39,463 nt of DNA from Cellulosilyticum ruminicola JCM 14822. Its GTDB lineage: Bacteria > Bacillota > Clostridia > Lachnospirales > Cellulosilyticaceae. Below the pieces are notes generated by a model, which worked only from the letters and a program-made list of their open reading frames with translations, was not told where the DNA came from and ran no database searches. Location: NCBI RefSeq assembly GCF_001311925.1, contig NZ_BBCG01000032.1, forward strand, positions 1-39,463. The letters run 5' to 3'. The position numbers were made by a program, and so were the translations under genes. This document shows positions 29,349-37,251 of this stretch, piece by piece (position 1 is the first letter of the stretch; every line of letters starts with the position of its first letter).

Positions 29349-30280
29349 TTTTTACAGGCTTGAACCTTAGCTTGACAGAATTCTTCTAATGAATAATTCT
29401 CCCGTCTAATAAGCCCTCCTACCATTGCCTGTAAAAGAGTTGATGTATTAACTGTCATAAAACTTTTTACTTTTTTGCAATCCTCTACCATTTCTTTATT
29501 AACTATCAAATATCCTATTCTAATAGATGGAAAGATAGATTTTGCAAATGAGCCTATGTAAAGTACATGATTATTTTGATCAAGTGCTTTTAAAGTAGGA
29601 ATTTTATCAACTTCATATCTAAAATAACCATATGGATTATCTTCTATAATATAAAATCCATATTTTTCTGCTAAGCCAATTAAACTCTTTCTGTCATCTA
29701 ATGACATATAATTTCCCATAGGATTATGAAAATCTGGTACCTCATAAAGAGCTCGTGGTCTTTTTCCTGTCTTAATAATACGTTTTATTGTCTCTTCTAG
29801 CCCTTCTATATCTACTTGCCCCTTATCACTCTTAATCCATTCAATAGGTATTCCTGCAATCTTAGCATAACCAATTAATCCTACATAAGAAGGATCTCTT
29901 ACCAACAATACTTCATCCTTCTTTGAAAATATAGTATTAATAATAATAGCCATAGCTTCTTGTGCTCCATCTGTAAGAATAATCTCCTCAGATGAAACTA
30001 CAATATCTTCATCATTTTTTACTAACTGACAGATTTCTTCATTGATTATTCCTTTGGTCTTATTATATTGACCTAAATAATTAAAAAAATCTTTATAAGA
30101 ACTAGTATCTGACTTATTGTTTTTTACATAATCTTTTATACCATCTACAATTGTCTCCACTTCAAATAATTCTTCTTTAGGGCGACCTGATGCAAATGAA
30201 ATTGCTTGTGGATAATTGATGCTTATCTCATTTAAAAAATTCATAGAATCAAGATATTCATCATTTAAATTTTCATTCAT
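29330..30280 (-). CDS. PLP aminotransferase (LysN/Aro8-like, class I/II), N-terminal part
   Basis: A fold-type I aminotransferase related to 2-aminoadipate and aromatic aminotransferases and to the catalytic part of MocR regulators, but without the DNA-binding domain. Visible motifs: ISFASGRP at the start, LTDGAQEAM (PLP phosphate loop), VPDFHNPMGNYMS, YFIIEDNPYG-type Asp region and GSFAKSIFPSIRIGYL, which contains the Schiff-base Lys. It probably converts an amino acid to its 2-oxoacid or the reverse. Next to the OFOR genes, the simple reading is amino acid to 2-oxoacid to acyl-CoA. The frame breaks at an A6 run (29348-29353) and the remaining ~95 residues continue in the next frame to 29058. 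The start has AGGGGGAAAGGG upstream. Confidence 0.88.
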   Translation of the reverse strand: MNENLNDEYLDSMNFLNEISINYPQAISFASGRPKEELFEVETIVDGIKDYVKNNKSDTSSYKDFFNYLGQYNKTKGIINEEICQLVKNDEDIVVSSEEIILTDGAQEAMAIIINTIFSKKDEVLLVRDPSYVGLIGYAKIAGIPIEWIKSDKGQVDIEGLEETIKRIIKTGKRPRALYEVPDFHNPMGNYMSLDDRKSLIGLAEKYGFYIIEDNPYGYFRYEVDKIPTLKALDQNNHVLYIGSFAKSIFPSIRIGYLIVNKEMVEDCKKVKSFMTVNTSTLLQAMVGGLIRRENYSLEEFCQAKVQACKKVGIYY

Positions 30281-30290
30281 CCCTTTCCCC

Positions 30291-30461
30291 CTAATCTACA
30301 TCTGCACATTCCAGATTTACTAATTTTATAAGTGCTTGCATTTGTTTTACATTGGCCTTAATAAAAGGGAAGTCTTCTCCCATGTGATATAACTCAGTTA
30401 AATTTTCATCTATAACATGAACTAATTCTTGTAATTGTTGAATATCTATTTCTTCTTTCAT
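30291..30461 (-). CDS. small 56-aa helical protein of unknown function
   Basis: An ORF too short for the usual length cut-off but well supported: its ATG lies three bases after the CoA-ligase stop (TAA at 30465-30467), AAAGGA sits just upstream, and its stop is ten bases before the aminotransferase ATG, filling the gap exactly. The product begins MKEEIDIQQLQELVHV and ends LVNLECADVD. It is predicted to form two or three amphipathic helices, with no membrane segment, no Cys pair and no carrier-protein Ser motif. I do not recognise a characterised family. Its position suggests a partner of the CoA-ligase or aminotransferase. Confidence 0.7.
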   Translation of the reverse strand: MKEEIDIQQLQELVHVIDENLTELYHMGEDFPFIKANVKQMQALIKLVNLECADVD

Positions 30462-30464
30462 GAT

Positions 30465-31566
30465 TTAGGATTCCTTTCGTAAATCAATTAATCTTCTTGA
30501 CTTAGTATCACTTCTTGCTAGTTTTCCGTACTGTTCTAATACAACTTTAAATCTTAAAGAAGTTTTTTTATAAATTTCATCTTCAAGCTCTTCTTTAATC
30601 TTTTCAACATCCAATCCATTTATATCTTGTTGTATTTCTATATGCACAGATATTTCTGTACTCTTCTTACTAATTTGTATAAAAAATTCATTAGTTAGAT
30701 ATGGCTTTGCCATAATAATATTTTCTATTACTGCAGGTGTAATAAATGTACCTCTTGCTTTAATCAAATGATCTACTCTACCGCTTATACCACCTTTTAA
30801 TAAACGATATGTTCTGCCACACTCACAACTTGTTTCTTGCCAACATGCAATATCATTAGTATTAAATCGAATACAAGGTTTTCCCTTTCTGTCTAAAGAT
30901 GTAATAACTACAATTCCATATTTATTTGGTTCTGTAATAACTTCTTTAGTTTCCATGTCTAAAAGTTCAACTAAGAACATACTTTCATTAATATGTAACC
31001 CACCTGACTTACTACTACACTCATATCCCCAGGCCCCAACCTCAGTTGCGCCTATATGATCAAAAACATCACATCCCCATGCTTGTTCTAATTCTTTTTT
31101 AGTTTCTGGAATAAGTGCACCTGGTTCACCCGCACATATAATTCTCTTAATTCCTAGAGTCTTTAAATCTATATTTCTTCTAGCAGCCCCTTCCATTAAT
31201 CTAAAGGCATATGTTGGTGTCGTAACAATTGTTGTAATCTTTAATTCCATTAATTTATCTAAACGCTGTTCTGTTGAAAGTCCTCCAGTAGATAAAATTT
31301 CTGCCCCAATTTTTTCACAACCATAATGCGCTCCCCAAAAGCCTATAAACAAATTATAGTTAAATCCAATTAAGACACGATCTGTATTTCTTACACCTTG
31401 AGCCCATAATACACTTGCCCAACACTCTCCCCACCAATACCAATCTTCTAAAGTATCTGGCTGCCGTTGTGGCCTACTAGTTGTCCCACTTGTTTGATGA
31501 AAGAATACTACGTCTTCTTCTGGTACCGCTAAACCATCTCCATAAAAACTTCTATCATCCAAATAT
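30465..31566 (-). CDS. phenylacetate-CoA ligase-like AMP-forming enzyme, main part
   Basis: About 365 residues of an ANL-superfamily ligase of the PaaK type. It shows FFHQTSGTTSRPQRQPD (ATP loop, PaaK-style), GLSTEQRLDKL, CAGEPGALIPETK, FDHIGATEVGAWGYEC and CECGRTYRLLKGGISGRVDH, including the Cys-x-Cys of this family. It activates a carboxylic acid as acyl-AMP and transfers it to CoA or possibly a carrier protein. The N-terminal 90 residues are in a different frame (31529-31801), separated near 31566 by an apparent one-base loss in an A run; the combined protein (~450 aa) matches the family length. Its neighbours are OFOR and an aminotransferase. A PaaK homologue also sits beside OFOR-like phenylglyoxylate dehydrogenase genes in anaerobic phenylalanine degraders, so an arylacetic acid is a plausible substrate. 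Confidence 0.85.
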
Positions 31567-31801
31567 TTATCAAATACTTCTTATCTATAATAGGTACTTT
31601 TTGAATATCCTCAAATGATTGGATATCTTCTGGTTTAAGACCAGCTTCTTCGTATATCTCTCTATATAATAATGAGTTGTCAAATGCATATTTTAAAATA
31701 TCTTTAAATTTTCTTAATTGTAGTCTTTTTATTTTTTCATAATCCAAAGTTTCTAAATAAGGATTCCAGTACTTAGATTCTATTTTTTGCTTATTCATCA
31801 T
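31529..31801 (-). CDS. phenylacetate-CoA ligase-like enzyme, N-terminal part (frameshifted)
   Basis: N-terminal ~78 residues of the PaaK-like ligase: YWNPYLETLDYEKIKRLQ, then LLYREIYEEAGLKPEDI and VPIIDKKYLI, all standard for the family. After KKYLI this frame runs into nonsense, whereas the neighbouring frame continues KYLDDRSFYGDG. One additional A near 31566 would restore a single ORF. GGGGAAAA precedes the first of two adjacent ATGs, 24 bases after the OFOR beta stop. Confidence 0.85.
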   Translation of the reverse strand: MMNKQKIESKYWNPYLETLDYEKIKRLQLRKFKDILKYAFDNSLLYREIYEEAGLKPEDIQSFEDIQKVPIIDKKYLINIWMIEVFMEMV

Positions 31802-31825
31802 TTTTCCCCGCTTTTACTTACTACA

Positions 31826-32611
31826 TTATTTAAAACGTCTTTGTTCACACATATATTCTTCAGGTGTAACAGAATTTGTTACTTGCATAGTACTAACTTT
31901 ATTTCCATCTATAACTTCAAATAACTCCCACATTCCTGATAATACTGCTTTTCTTGCTATTTCGACTGTTAAATGTGGTTCAAATCCCCACCCTGTAGGA
32001 CAAGGTGTATGGATATGTATATAACTCGGTCCTTGAACATCTTTTGCCTTTTGAACTTTTCTTTCTAAATCTTTTATATATCCAATAGATGCTGAAGCCA
32101 CATAAGGTATATGATGTGCCATTACTATCTCTAACATATTCTTTTTAGGAACTAACTTACTGCCTGGAGTAGTTTTAGTTGTTGCATTTAATGGTGTTGA
32201 TCCACTTCTTTGATTTCCAGTATTCATATACGCTTCATTATCGTAACAAACATAAATAACCTTTTCTCCCCTCTCAAGTACACCTGAAAGAGATTGCAGC
32301 CCAATGTCTACAGTTGCTCCATCACCAGCAAATCCAACTACATTAATATTATTTTTTCCTTGTGCTTCTAAACCTGAACGGATACCTGCTGCATATGCAG
32401 CTGTGTTTTCAAGATTCCCTTGAAATCCAGGTATCTTCATGGCAGTACAATTACCATAGCCAGAAAACAATGCTGCACACCCTGGTGGTATAACAATAAT
32501 AGTTTCTTCACCTAACACATTCAAAACTCTTCTAATAGCTATATCTAATCCACATCCTGCACAAGTGCTAACTCCTTGTGCAACAATATTATGTTTTAAA
32601 TTATTATTCAT
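31826..32611 (-). CDS. 2-oxoacid:ferredoxin oxidoreductase beta subunit (TPP-binding)
   Basis: A 261-aa thiamine-diphosphate-binding subunit. CAGCGLDI near the N-terminus and a further Cys in PPGCAALF are the Fe-S ligands of POR-type beta subunits; GDGATVDIGLQ followed by DNEAYMNTGNQRS is the TPP/Mg-binding motif. The start is the ATG at 32611, overlapping the alpha stop (ATGAATAA) with AGAGGA upstream; longer versions lie inside the alpha gene. With the alpha, gamma and delta subunits it forms a CoA-dependent 2-oxoacid decarboxylase that yields acyl-CoA, CO2 and reduced ferredoxin. The substrate cannot be read from the motifs. Confidence 0.92.
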   Translation of the reverse strand: MNNNLKHNIVAQGVSTCAGCGLDIAIRRVLNVLGEETIIVIPPGCAALFSGYGNCTAMKIPGFQGNLENTAAYAAGIRSGLEAQGKNNINVVGFAGDGATVDIGLQSLSGVLERGEKVIYVCYDNEAYMNTGNQRSGSTPLNATTKTTPGSKLVPKKNMLEIVMAHHIPYVASASIGYIKDLERKVQKAKDVQGPSYIHIHTPCPTGWGFEPHLTVEIARKAVLSGMWELFEVIDGNKVSTMQVTNSVTPEEYMCEQRRFK

Positions 32612-33836
32612 TAGATTGTCCTCTTTCCATTTCATATCTTCTAATATGCAATGCATCTTCTTTCAAATCAATCCAATTCTTATCTTCATTAAAATCTAAT
32701 TTAAGAAGATTATCATATATCTTCTCAATAATCTCTTCTGTTATATCCCTTCCACCAAGCCCTGCTACAAAGTTAATAATATTTTTATCTTTATTGCCCA
32801 AGCATCTAGCTACTTCTAATCCCAATGGACCTGTTTGACTTCCTAAACCTGCGCTTCTATCAATAACTCCAATAGTTTTCACTCCACTTAATGCCTCTAT
32901 TAAATCTTTTTTAGGGAATGGTCTAAAGAATGTTATCTTCACTACTCCCACTTTAATATTTTTCTTTCTCAATTGCTTAACAACATATTTGACAGTTCCA
33001 CTCATTGATCCCATACAAACAATAACAGCCTCAGCATCTTCACATTCATAACTGTTAATAAGTCCATATTCTCTTCCAAAGGCTTCTTTAAATTCTTTTT
33101 GAACCCTAGGGATTTCTACTAATGCATTTTTAAAAGCTACATCCTGTTGATAACGCATTTCACAGAACTCATCTGGCGAGGTTAAATTATTAATAAACAT
33201 CGGCTTTTTAACATCTAGTATTAGATTCTTTGCTTCATATTTAGGAATAAATTTATCTACTTGTACTTGTTCTGGTACCAATACTTTTTGCAATGAATGT
33301 GACACATAAAATCCATCCATACAGATCATAATTGGTAATAAGACATTTTCATGTTCTGCTATTCTATATCCCATTAGTATCAAATCTAATACCTCTTGAG
33401 CATTTTCAGCATAAACTTGTAACCATCCACTATCTCGTTCTGCCATTGCATCTTGATGATCACACCATAAACTCCAAGGCGCTACCAGCGCGCGATTAAC
33501 TACAGGCATAACAATAGGTACACGGCAACCAGAAGCTACACCTAACACTTCATGCATTAACGCTAAACCAACAGATGCCGTTGCTGTCCCAGCCCTTACT
33601 CCCGTTAATTGGGCTCCTATTACATAAGATATTGCTGAATGCTCTGACTCTACACAAATATATTTTCCTTCTATCTCTTTTTTTTCTACCATTTGTGCTA
33701 ATCTTTCAGCAAGCGGAGTTTGTGGTGTAATTGGATATACTGCCATTACTGAAACACGTGCCATTTTCATTGCCATTGCAGCTGCTTCATTTCCATCTAA
33801 TACCATTACGTTTGAATTAACTCTCTGATTCATCAT
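32604..33836 (-). CDS. 2-oxoacid:ferredoxin oxidoreductase alpha subunit
   Basis: A 410-aa POR-type alpha subunit. YPITPQTPLAE near the N-terminus contains the conserved domain I motif; NRALVAPWSLWCDHQDAMAE and DSGWLQVYAENAQEVLD are family-typical, and the C-terminal domain has GVIDRSAGLGSQTGPLG. It resembles archaeal-type pyruvate or ketoisovalerate oxidoreductases and phenylglyoxylate dehydrogenases; close paralogues differ in substrate, so pyruvate should not be assumed. The start overlaps the delta gene by 20 bases with only a weak site (GGTGA), which suggests translational coupling. Confidence 0.92.
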   Translation of the reverse strand: MMNQRVNSNVMVLDGNEAAAMAMKMARVSVMAVYPITPQTPLAERLAQMVEKKEIEGKYICVESEHSAISYVIGAQLTGVRAGTATASVGLALMHEVLGVASGCRVPIVMPVVNRALVAPWSLWCDHQDAMAERDSGWLQVYAENAQEVLDLILMGYRIAEHENVLLPIMICMDGFYVSHSLQKVLVPEQVQVDKFIPKYEAKNLILDVKKPMFINNLTSPDEFCEMRYQQDVAFKNALVEIPRVQKEFKEAFGREYGLINSYECEDAEAVIVCMGSMSGTVKYVVKQLRKKNIKVGVVKITFFRPFPKKDLIEALSGVKTIGVIDRSAGLGSQTGPLGLEVARCLGNKDKNIINFVAGLGGRDITEEIIEKIYDNLLKLDFNEDKNWIDLKEDALHIRRYEMERGQSNE

Positions 33837-34104
33837 TTAAATTCACCATTTTAATAGATTTTTTTATACATACATTAGAACATATTCCACATGACTTACA
33901 GTATTTATCATATATCTCTATTTTTTTAGTTTCTTCATTAAGCGTTATTACTCCACTTGGACATGATAAAATACACTGACCACATCCAACACATAATTCA
34001 TCAATAACTACTGGCCTTAGTTCAGACCATTTTGCTACCTTAGTATTATCAAAATTCACTGCAACTGGGCCTAATAAATATTTAACATTGTCTTGTGTCT
34101 CCAT
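33817..34104 (-). CDS. 2-oxoacid:ferredoxin oxidoreductase delta (8Fe ferredoxin) subunit
   Basis: A 95-aa ferredoxin-like subunit with two 4Fe-4S motifs: Cys38-x2-Cys41-x2-Cys44-x3-Cys48-Pro and Cys69-x2-Cys72-x2-Cys75-x3-Cys79. It carries electrons from the catalytic TPP subunit to soluble ferredoxin. The leader LLGPVAVNFDNTKVAKWSE is typical of POR delta subunits. It overlaps the gamma gene by 23 bases. Confidence 0.93.
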   Translation of the reverse strand: METQDNVKYLLGPVAVNFDNTKVAKWSELRPVVIDELCVGCGQCILSCPSGVITLNEETKKIEIYDKYCKSCGICSNVCIKKSIKMVNLNDESES

Positions 34105-34618
34105 AAGCTATATTAACCATCTCCTTAAATATACTTTTATTGCAAAAATAGTACTCACAGCTTTCCTTTATTGCTTCTATACTAACAATTCCAACCTTAG
34201 CTATTGCTCCTAATATAGCAATATTAGGAATGTTAGAACCTATGGTTCGATTAGCAATCCCTGTAGCATCTACCCAATATGTTGTAGGAAATTCCCACTG
34301 CATTGCTACTATAGATGAAGTAGTATTCATAATTAATACAGAAGATTTATGTGTTCCTTTTTTTATATCAATTCCTTTTTCTTTAATCATTGTATCCAAA
34401 ACAACAACAACATCTGGCGTATACACAAATGAATTACTTAAAATCTCTTCTTCACTAATCATTATATCTACATGAACAGCTGCTCCTCTTTGCTCATGTC
34501 CATAAGCAGGCATAATTTTTACATATTTATTTTCATAAACACCTACAGCTCTTGCAATAACCTTAGCAGCTGTGATTACTCCTTGTCCCCCTACTCCATA
34601 GATTTTAATTTTCAGCAT
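34082..34618 (-). CDS. 2-oxoacid:ferredoxin oxidoreductase gamma subunit
   Basis: A 178-aa gamma subunit, first gene of the operon. IYGVGGQGVITAAKVIARA and PAYGHEQRGAAVHVDIMIS are the hallmark motifs, the second near the CoA-binding region. I chose the ATG at 34618 because AAGGAGGGGG lies immediately upstream with correct spacing; a longer in-frame start at 34639 would bury that site inside the gene. The order gamma-delta-alpha-beta is the four-subunit arrangement of archaeal-type POR/VOR. A promoter lies 70 bases upstream. Confidence 0.93.
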   Translation of the reverse strand: MLKIKIYGVGGQGVITAAKVIARAVGVYENKYVKIMPAYGHEQRGAAVHVDIMISEEEILSNSFVYTPDVVVVLDTMIKEKGIDIKKGTHKSSVLIMNTTSSIVAMQWEFPTTYWVDATGIANRTIGSNIPNIAILGAIAKVGIVSIEAIKESCEYYFCNKSIFKEMVNIAYGDTRQC

Positions 34619-34687
34619 TTTCCCCCTCCTTCTTACCATTCTTCCTTTTAATATAATTAATATTTTACTTTATATTTTATTATCCAA

Positions 34688-34716
34688 ATTTTATCATAAT
34701 TATTTTCTTTATTCAA
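34688..34716 (-). promoter_or_regulatory. sigma-A-type promoter of the biosynthetic operon
   Basis: On the minus strand: -35 box TTGAAT (34711-34716), 17-base spacer (34694-34710) and -10 box TAAAAT (34688-34693), with TG one base upstream of the -10 giving an extended -10. Transcription would start near 34681, leaving a ~63-base leader before the AAGGAGGGGG site. No operator repeat or riboswitch is evident in the leader. No other good promoter was seen in the short gaps between operon genes. Confidence 0.65.
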
Positions 34717-34949
34717 TTTCGATTTTGTTATTACTTTTTTTTAAAATTTTCTTTATTATATAACATTTTTCAAAACTTCATTTATATCCAATTACTTCTT
34801 GCTCTTCAATGTAAACACTAGTATTTTTACCATTTAAAATCGCTTTATTTTATAGAGACCTAGCAATTTTCCTATCTGAAATCAATATCTTATCTCTATT
34901 GGTTTCTATTTTATAATGATAATGACTCAAGAAAAGCTACTAAAGCATA

Positions 34950-35115
34950 ATGGATGTTAATCACAAAATTATTAGGATTAATGTAGAACTATATACCAGA
35001 GATTAGATCTAGAAATGTTTATAGATACTAACTATCTAAAGAAATATATTAAAGAAGATATAATACTAAAAGATTAAGATTGGCATAATAAGAATCCACC
35101 AGAGTTAGTATAATC
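34950..35115 (+). pseudogene. relict 3' end of an IS3-family orfB transposase
   Basis: Translating with frame changes gives ELYTRD, then LEMFIDTNYLKKYIKE, YNTKRLRLA and HNKNPPELV before a stop. This is the layout of the C-terminal end of IS150-type OrfB proteins. Several stops and at least two frame changes show it is dead. The ~230 bases between it and the operon promoter hold nothing I can identify. Confidence 0.6.
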
Positions 35116-35180
35116 CCCTAATAGTAAACACATTGTAAAAACACCACTAAAATCAATGTATATTACTAGAAGGGGATTTT

Positions 35181-35500
35181 TATGGCTAAAAAAAGGAACT
35201 AAATTTAATCATTATACAAAAGAAACTAAATTACTCGCAGTGCAGATGTACTTGAATCAAGGATATAGTTATCGTCAAGTAGTCAAGGAATTGGGGGTAA
35301 AATATCATACTGAAGTTATGAGCTAGGTAAAAAAAATATAATGAATCTAGAGATAGTGCTTTTGATAAAAAAGTATGTATTAGCACCAATAATATACGTA
35401 AAGGAAGGCCTAAAACAAAATTTAATTCATTAGAAGAAGAATCAGAATACTTACGTATGAAAAATGAATACTTAAAAAGTTACAAAGTCTGTAAAGGAGG
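35181..35500 (+). pseudogene. decayed IS3-family orfA
   Basis: An ATG at 35181 with AAGGGG nearby begins MAKK, then frames must be switched to read TKFNHYTKETKLLAVQMYL, YSYRQVVKELGVKYH, VKKYNESRD, NNIRKGRPKTKFNSLEEE and SEYLRMKNEYLK. This is the helix-turn-helix plus leucine-zipper architecture of IS150-group OrfA. Two stops and two frame changes interrupt it. An imperfect inverted pair at about 35114-35128 and 35164-35178 (AATCCCCT ... AGGGGATT) may mark an element end. Confidence 0.7.
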
Positions 35501-36259
35501 TGCCAACTGCTAAATTATTCAAGATAATAAATGATATGTCTATTAAATATAATGTTAGTAAACTGTGTAAAATGATAGGAGTATCACGTAGTGGCTATTA
35601 TAAATGGTTAAATAGAAAAGATAAATCATCAATATTTAAAGATAAAGAAAATGAAGAGATAAAGCAGGTTTTGTTAGATGTTCACAAGAACTATAGAGGA
35701 ACATATGGTAGAAAAAGATTACGCTTATATTTAAATAAACTAGGTTATCATATCAATCATAAACGAGTATATCGCTTAATGAAAGAATTAATTAAAGATT
35801 CAAGCTATTATTCGAAAAAAAGTATATAAAAGAAAGTTTAAACCTAGCACAGTTGCTGAGAATTTATTATCAAGAGAATTTAAAGCTGATAAGCCATTAC
35901 AAAAACTGTATATGGATATTACATATATTCCAACAGGACAAAATAGACAACGCTTTATATATATAAATGCTGTGAAAGACTTATATAACGATGAAATAAT
36001 GGCATATGACCTTAGCTTTAGAAATGATACTATGTTAGTTCAAAATACACTAAATAAGCTACTTCATATGGAACTAGATTCACAATGTATTTTGCATACA
36101 GCTCAAGATTTTCAATATACTAGAAAACAATATTCTGATCAACTAAAAGCTGCTGGAATCACTCAATCTATATCTAGAAGAGGTAACTGTTGGGATAATG
36201 CTCCTATTGAAATATTCTTTGGTCACTTTAGAGCTTGTATAAAATTTTGTGTAAACTGA
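35500..36259 (+). pseudogene. decayed IS3-family orfB (integrase-type transposase)
   Basis: The 5' part (35500-35829) reads MCKMIGVSRSGYYKWL-like and YRGTYGRKRLRLYLNKLGY, the OrfB N-terminal region. A frame change near 35798 leads to AIIRKKVYKRKFKPST and the DDE core: first Asp in MDITYIPT and Glu in WDNAPIEIFFGHFR are present. The second Asp motif, normally HSDQG-x-QYT, has become HTAQDFQYT, so the catalytic Asp is displaced. The frame stops at FCVN, about 40 residues early. It is inactive. Confidence 0.8.
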
Positions 36260-36264
36260 TTAAT

Positions 36265-36319
36265 AGCTCTTTCTTAAGGCAATGATTATAAAAAATCAAA
36301 TCTATCTTAAGGAAGAGCT
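36265..36319 (+). other. hairpin between two IS relicts
   Basis: A 14-bp stem with one G-U pair (arms 36265-36278 and 36306-36319) and a 27-base loop, followed by TTTTT. It could be a terminator, or the terminal repeat region upstream of the IS256-type transposase whose ATG is at 36324. No protein-coding content. Confidence 0.55.
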
Positions 36320-36323
36320 TTTT

Positions 36324-36900
36324 ATGTCAATATTACTAAAGGATTTATTAAGAATCAGCATTTTGCCAGCACAGATGATGTATTAAATTTATTAAAGGAA
36401 ATGTTTAAAGATGTACTTCAAGAAGCTCTTGAAGTTGAGCTAAAAGAAAAACTAGGATATGATAAATATCAAGTTTCAGATAAAACTACTAATAACAGTA
36501 GGAATGGTTATAGCAAGAAAACAGTTAAATCTGAATTAGGACCTGTTGAAATAAATATTCCTAGAGATCGAAATGGAGAGTTTGAACCTCAAATTATTCA
36601 AAAGCATCAACGTAACATTACAGGCATTGAAGATAAAGTATTATCTTTTTAGATGCTATTCACTATAAAGTCCTTGATGATAAACAGATTGTGAATAAGG
36701 CTACATATGTTGCTATTGGTGTAAATATGGACGGTAAAAAATATGTATTAGGCATATGGATTGGTGCAAACGAAACAAGTAAGTTTTGGCTTTCTGTTTT
36801 AAATGATTTAAAAACAAGTGGCATTAGACAAGTCTTAGTTTTCTGTATCGATGGTTTAAATGGTTTTACAGATGCACTCGGTGCGGTTTATCCTCAATAA
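36324..36900 (+). pseudogene. IS256-family (Mutator-type) transposase relict with internal deletion
   Basis: Starts MSIL, then after an early frame change reads TKGFIKNQHFASTDDVLNL, EMFKDVLQEALEVELKEKLG, NSRNGYSKKTVKSELG and GPVEINIPRDRNGEFEP, the conserved IS256 N-terminus. After EDKVLSF a stop occurs and the text jumps to LDAIHYKVLDDKQIVNKA and VFCIDGLNGFTDAL, which normally lie ~70 residues later, so a block of the gene is deleted. The C-terminal third is missing after AVYPQ. Its right edge abuts a broken nucleotidyltransferase gene. Confidence 0.8.
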
Positions 36901-37123
36901 AGCACGCAATTATCCTCTAACTCCCTATAAGTATTATTTATTTCTATGTAGCTACAATACTTTTCTAAAATTATTTTTCTTTTTTCTACTGCTAAGGGCA
37001 CATTTACATATACGTATAGATTATAATCTGATCTCGAATCATAGCTCTAAATCCTCCCAATGCAATGCTTTCTACTTCCTCACATTTACTGAACTCCTTA
37101 ATTAACTCTACAATATTCTCCAT
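36894..37123 (-). pseudogene. broken nucleotidyltransferase-domain gene
   Basis: Minus-strand remnant starting at an ATG (37123) with GGGGATGG upstream: MENIVELIKEFSKCEEVE, then SIALGGFRA, a one-base shift, and YDSRSDYNLYVYVN, PLAVEKRKIILEKY and NTYRELEDNCVL. GGSRA-x(n)-SDYDLYVYV is the metal/nucleotide-binding signature of the nucleotidyltransferase superfamily; here Ser is Phe and the second Asp is Asn. The gene is cut off at 36894 where the IS256 relict begins, so it was probably truncated by that element. Confidence 0.7.
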
Positions 37124-37207
37124 TTTTCCATCCCCAACTTTATTTATCATTACTTCATTAAACTTTGCCCCCCATTATCATCATTTTAATTTCTTTTTTA
37201 ATAAATT

Positions 37208-37242
37208 AAAACGAGACTACTCCTATACAATAATCTCGCCTT
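37208..37242 (-). terminator. Rho-independent terminator of the D,D-carboxypeptidase gene
   Basis: A stem on the minus strand pairing 37231-37238 with 37212-37219 (CGAGATTA with TAGTCTCG, one G-U pair), extendable by four weak pairs on each side. The loop is 11 bases and TTTTAATTT follows. It lies directly after the stop of the gene ending at 37252. Confidence 0.7.
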
Positions 37243-37251
37243 ATTTATTAT

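Noticed and set aside
31826-34618. OFOR genes as the housekeeping pyruvate:ferredoxin oxidoreductase
   Set aside because: Clostridia usually use a single-chain pyruvate enzyme; this four-gene set is co-transcribed with NRPS genes. Substrate still unproven.
35114-35178. Inverted AATCCCCT/AGGGGATT pair as a complete IS boundary
   Set aside because: The pair is short and imperfect and no matching end or target duplication was found to the right, so it is mentioned only within the orfA relict.
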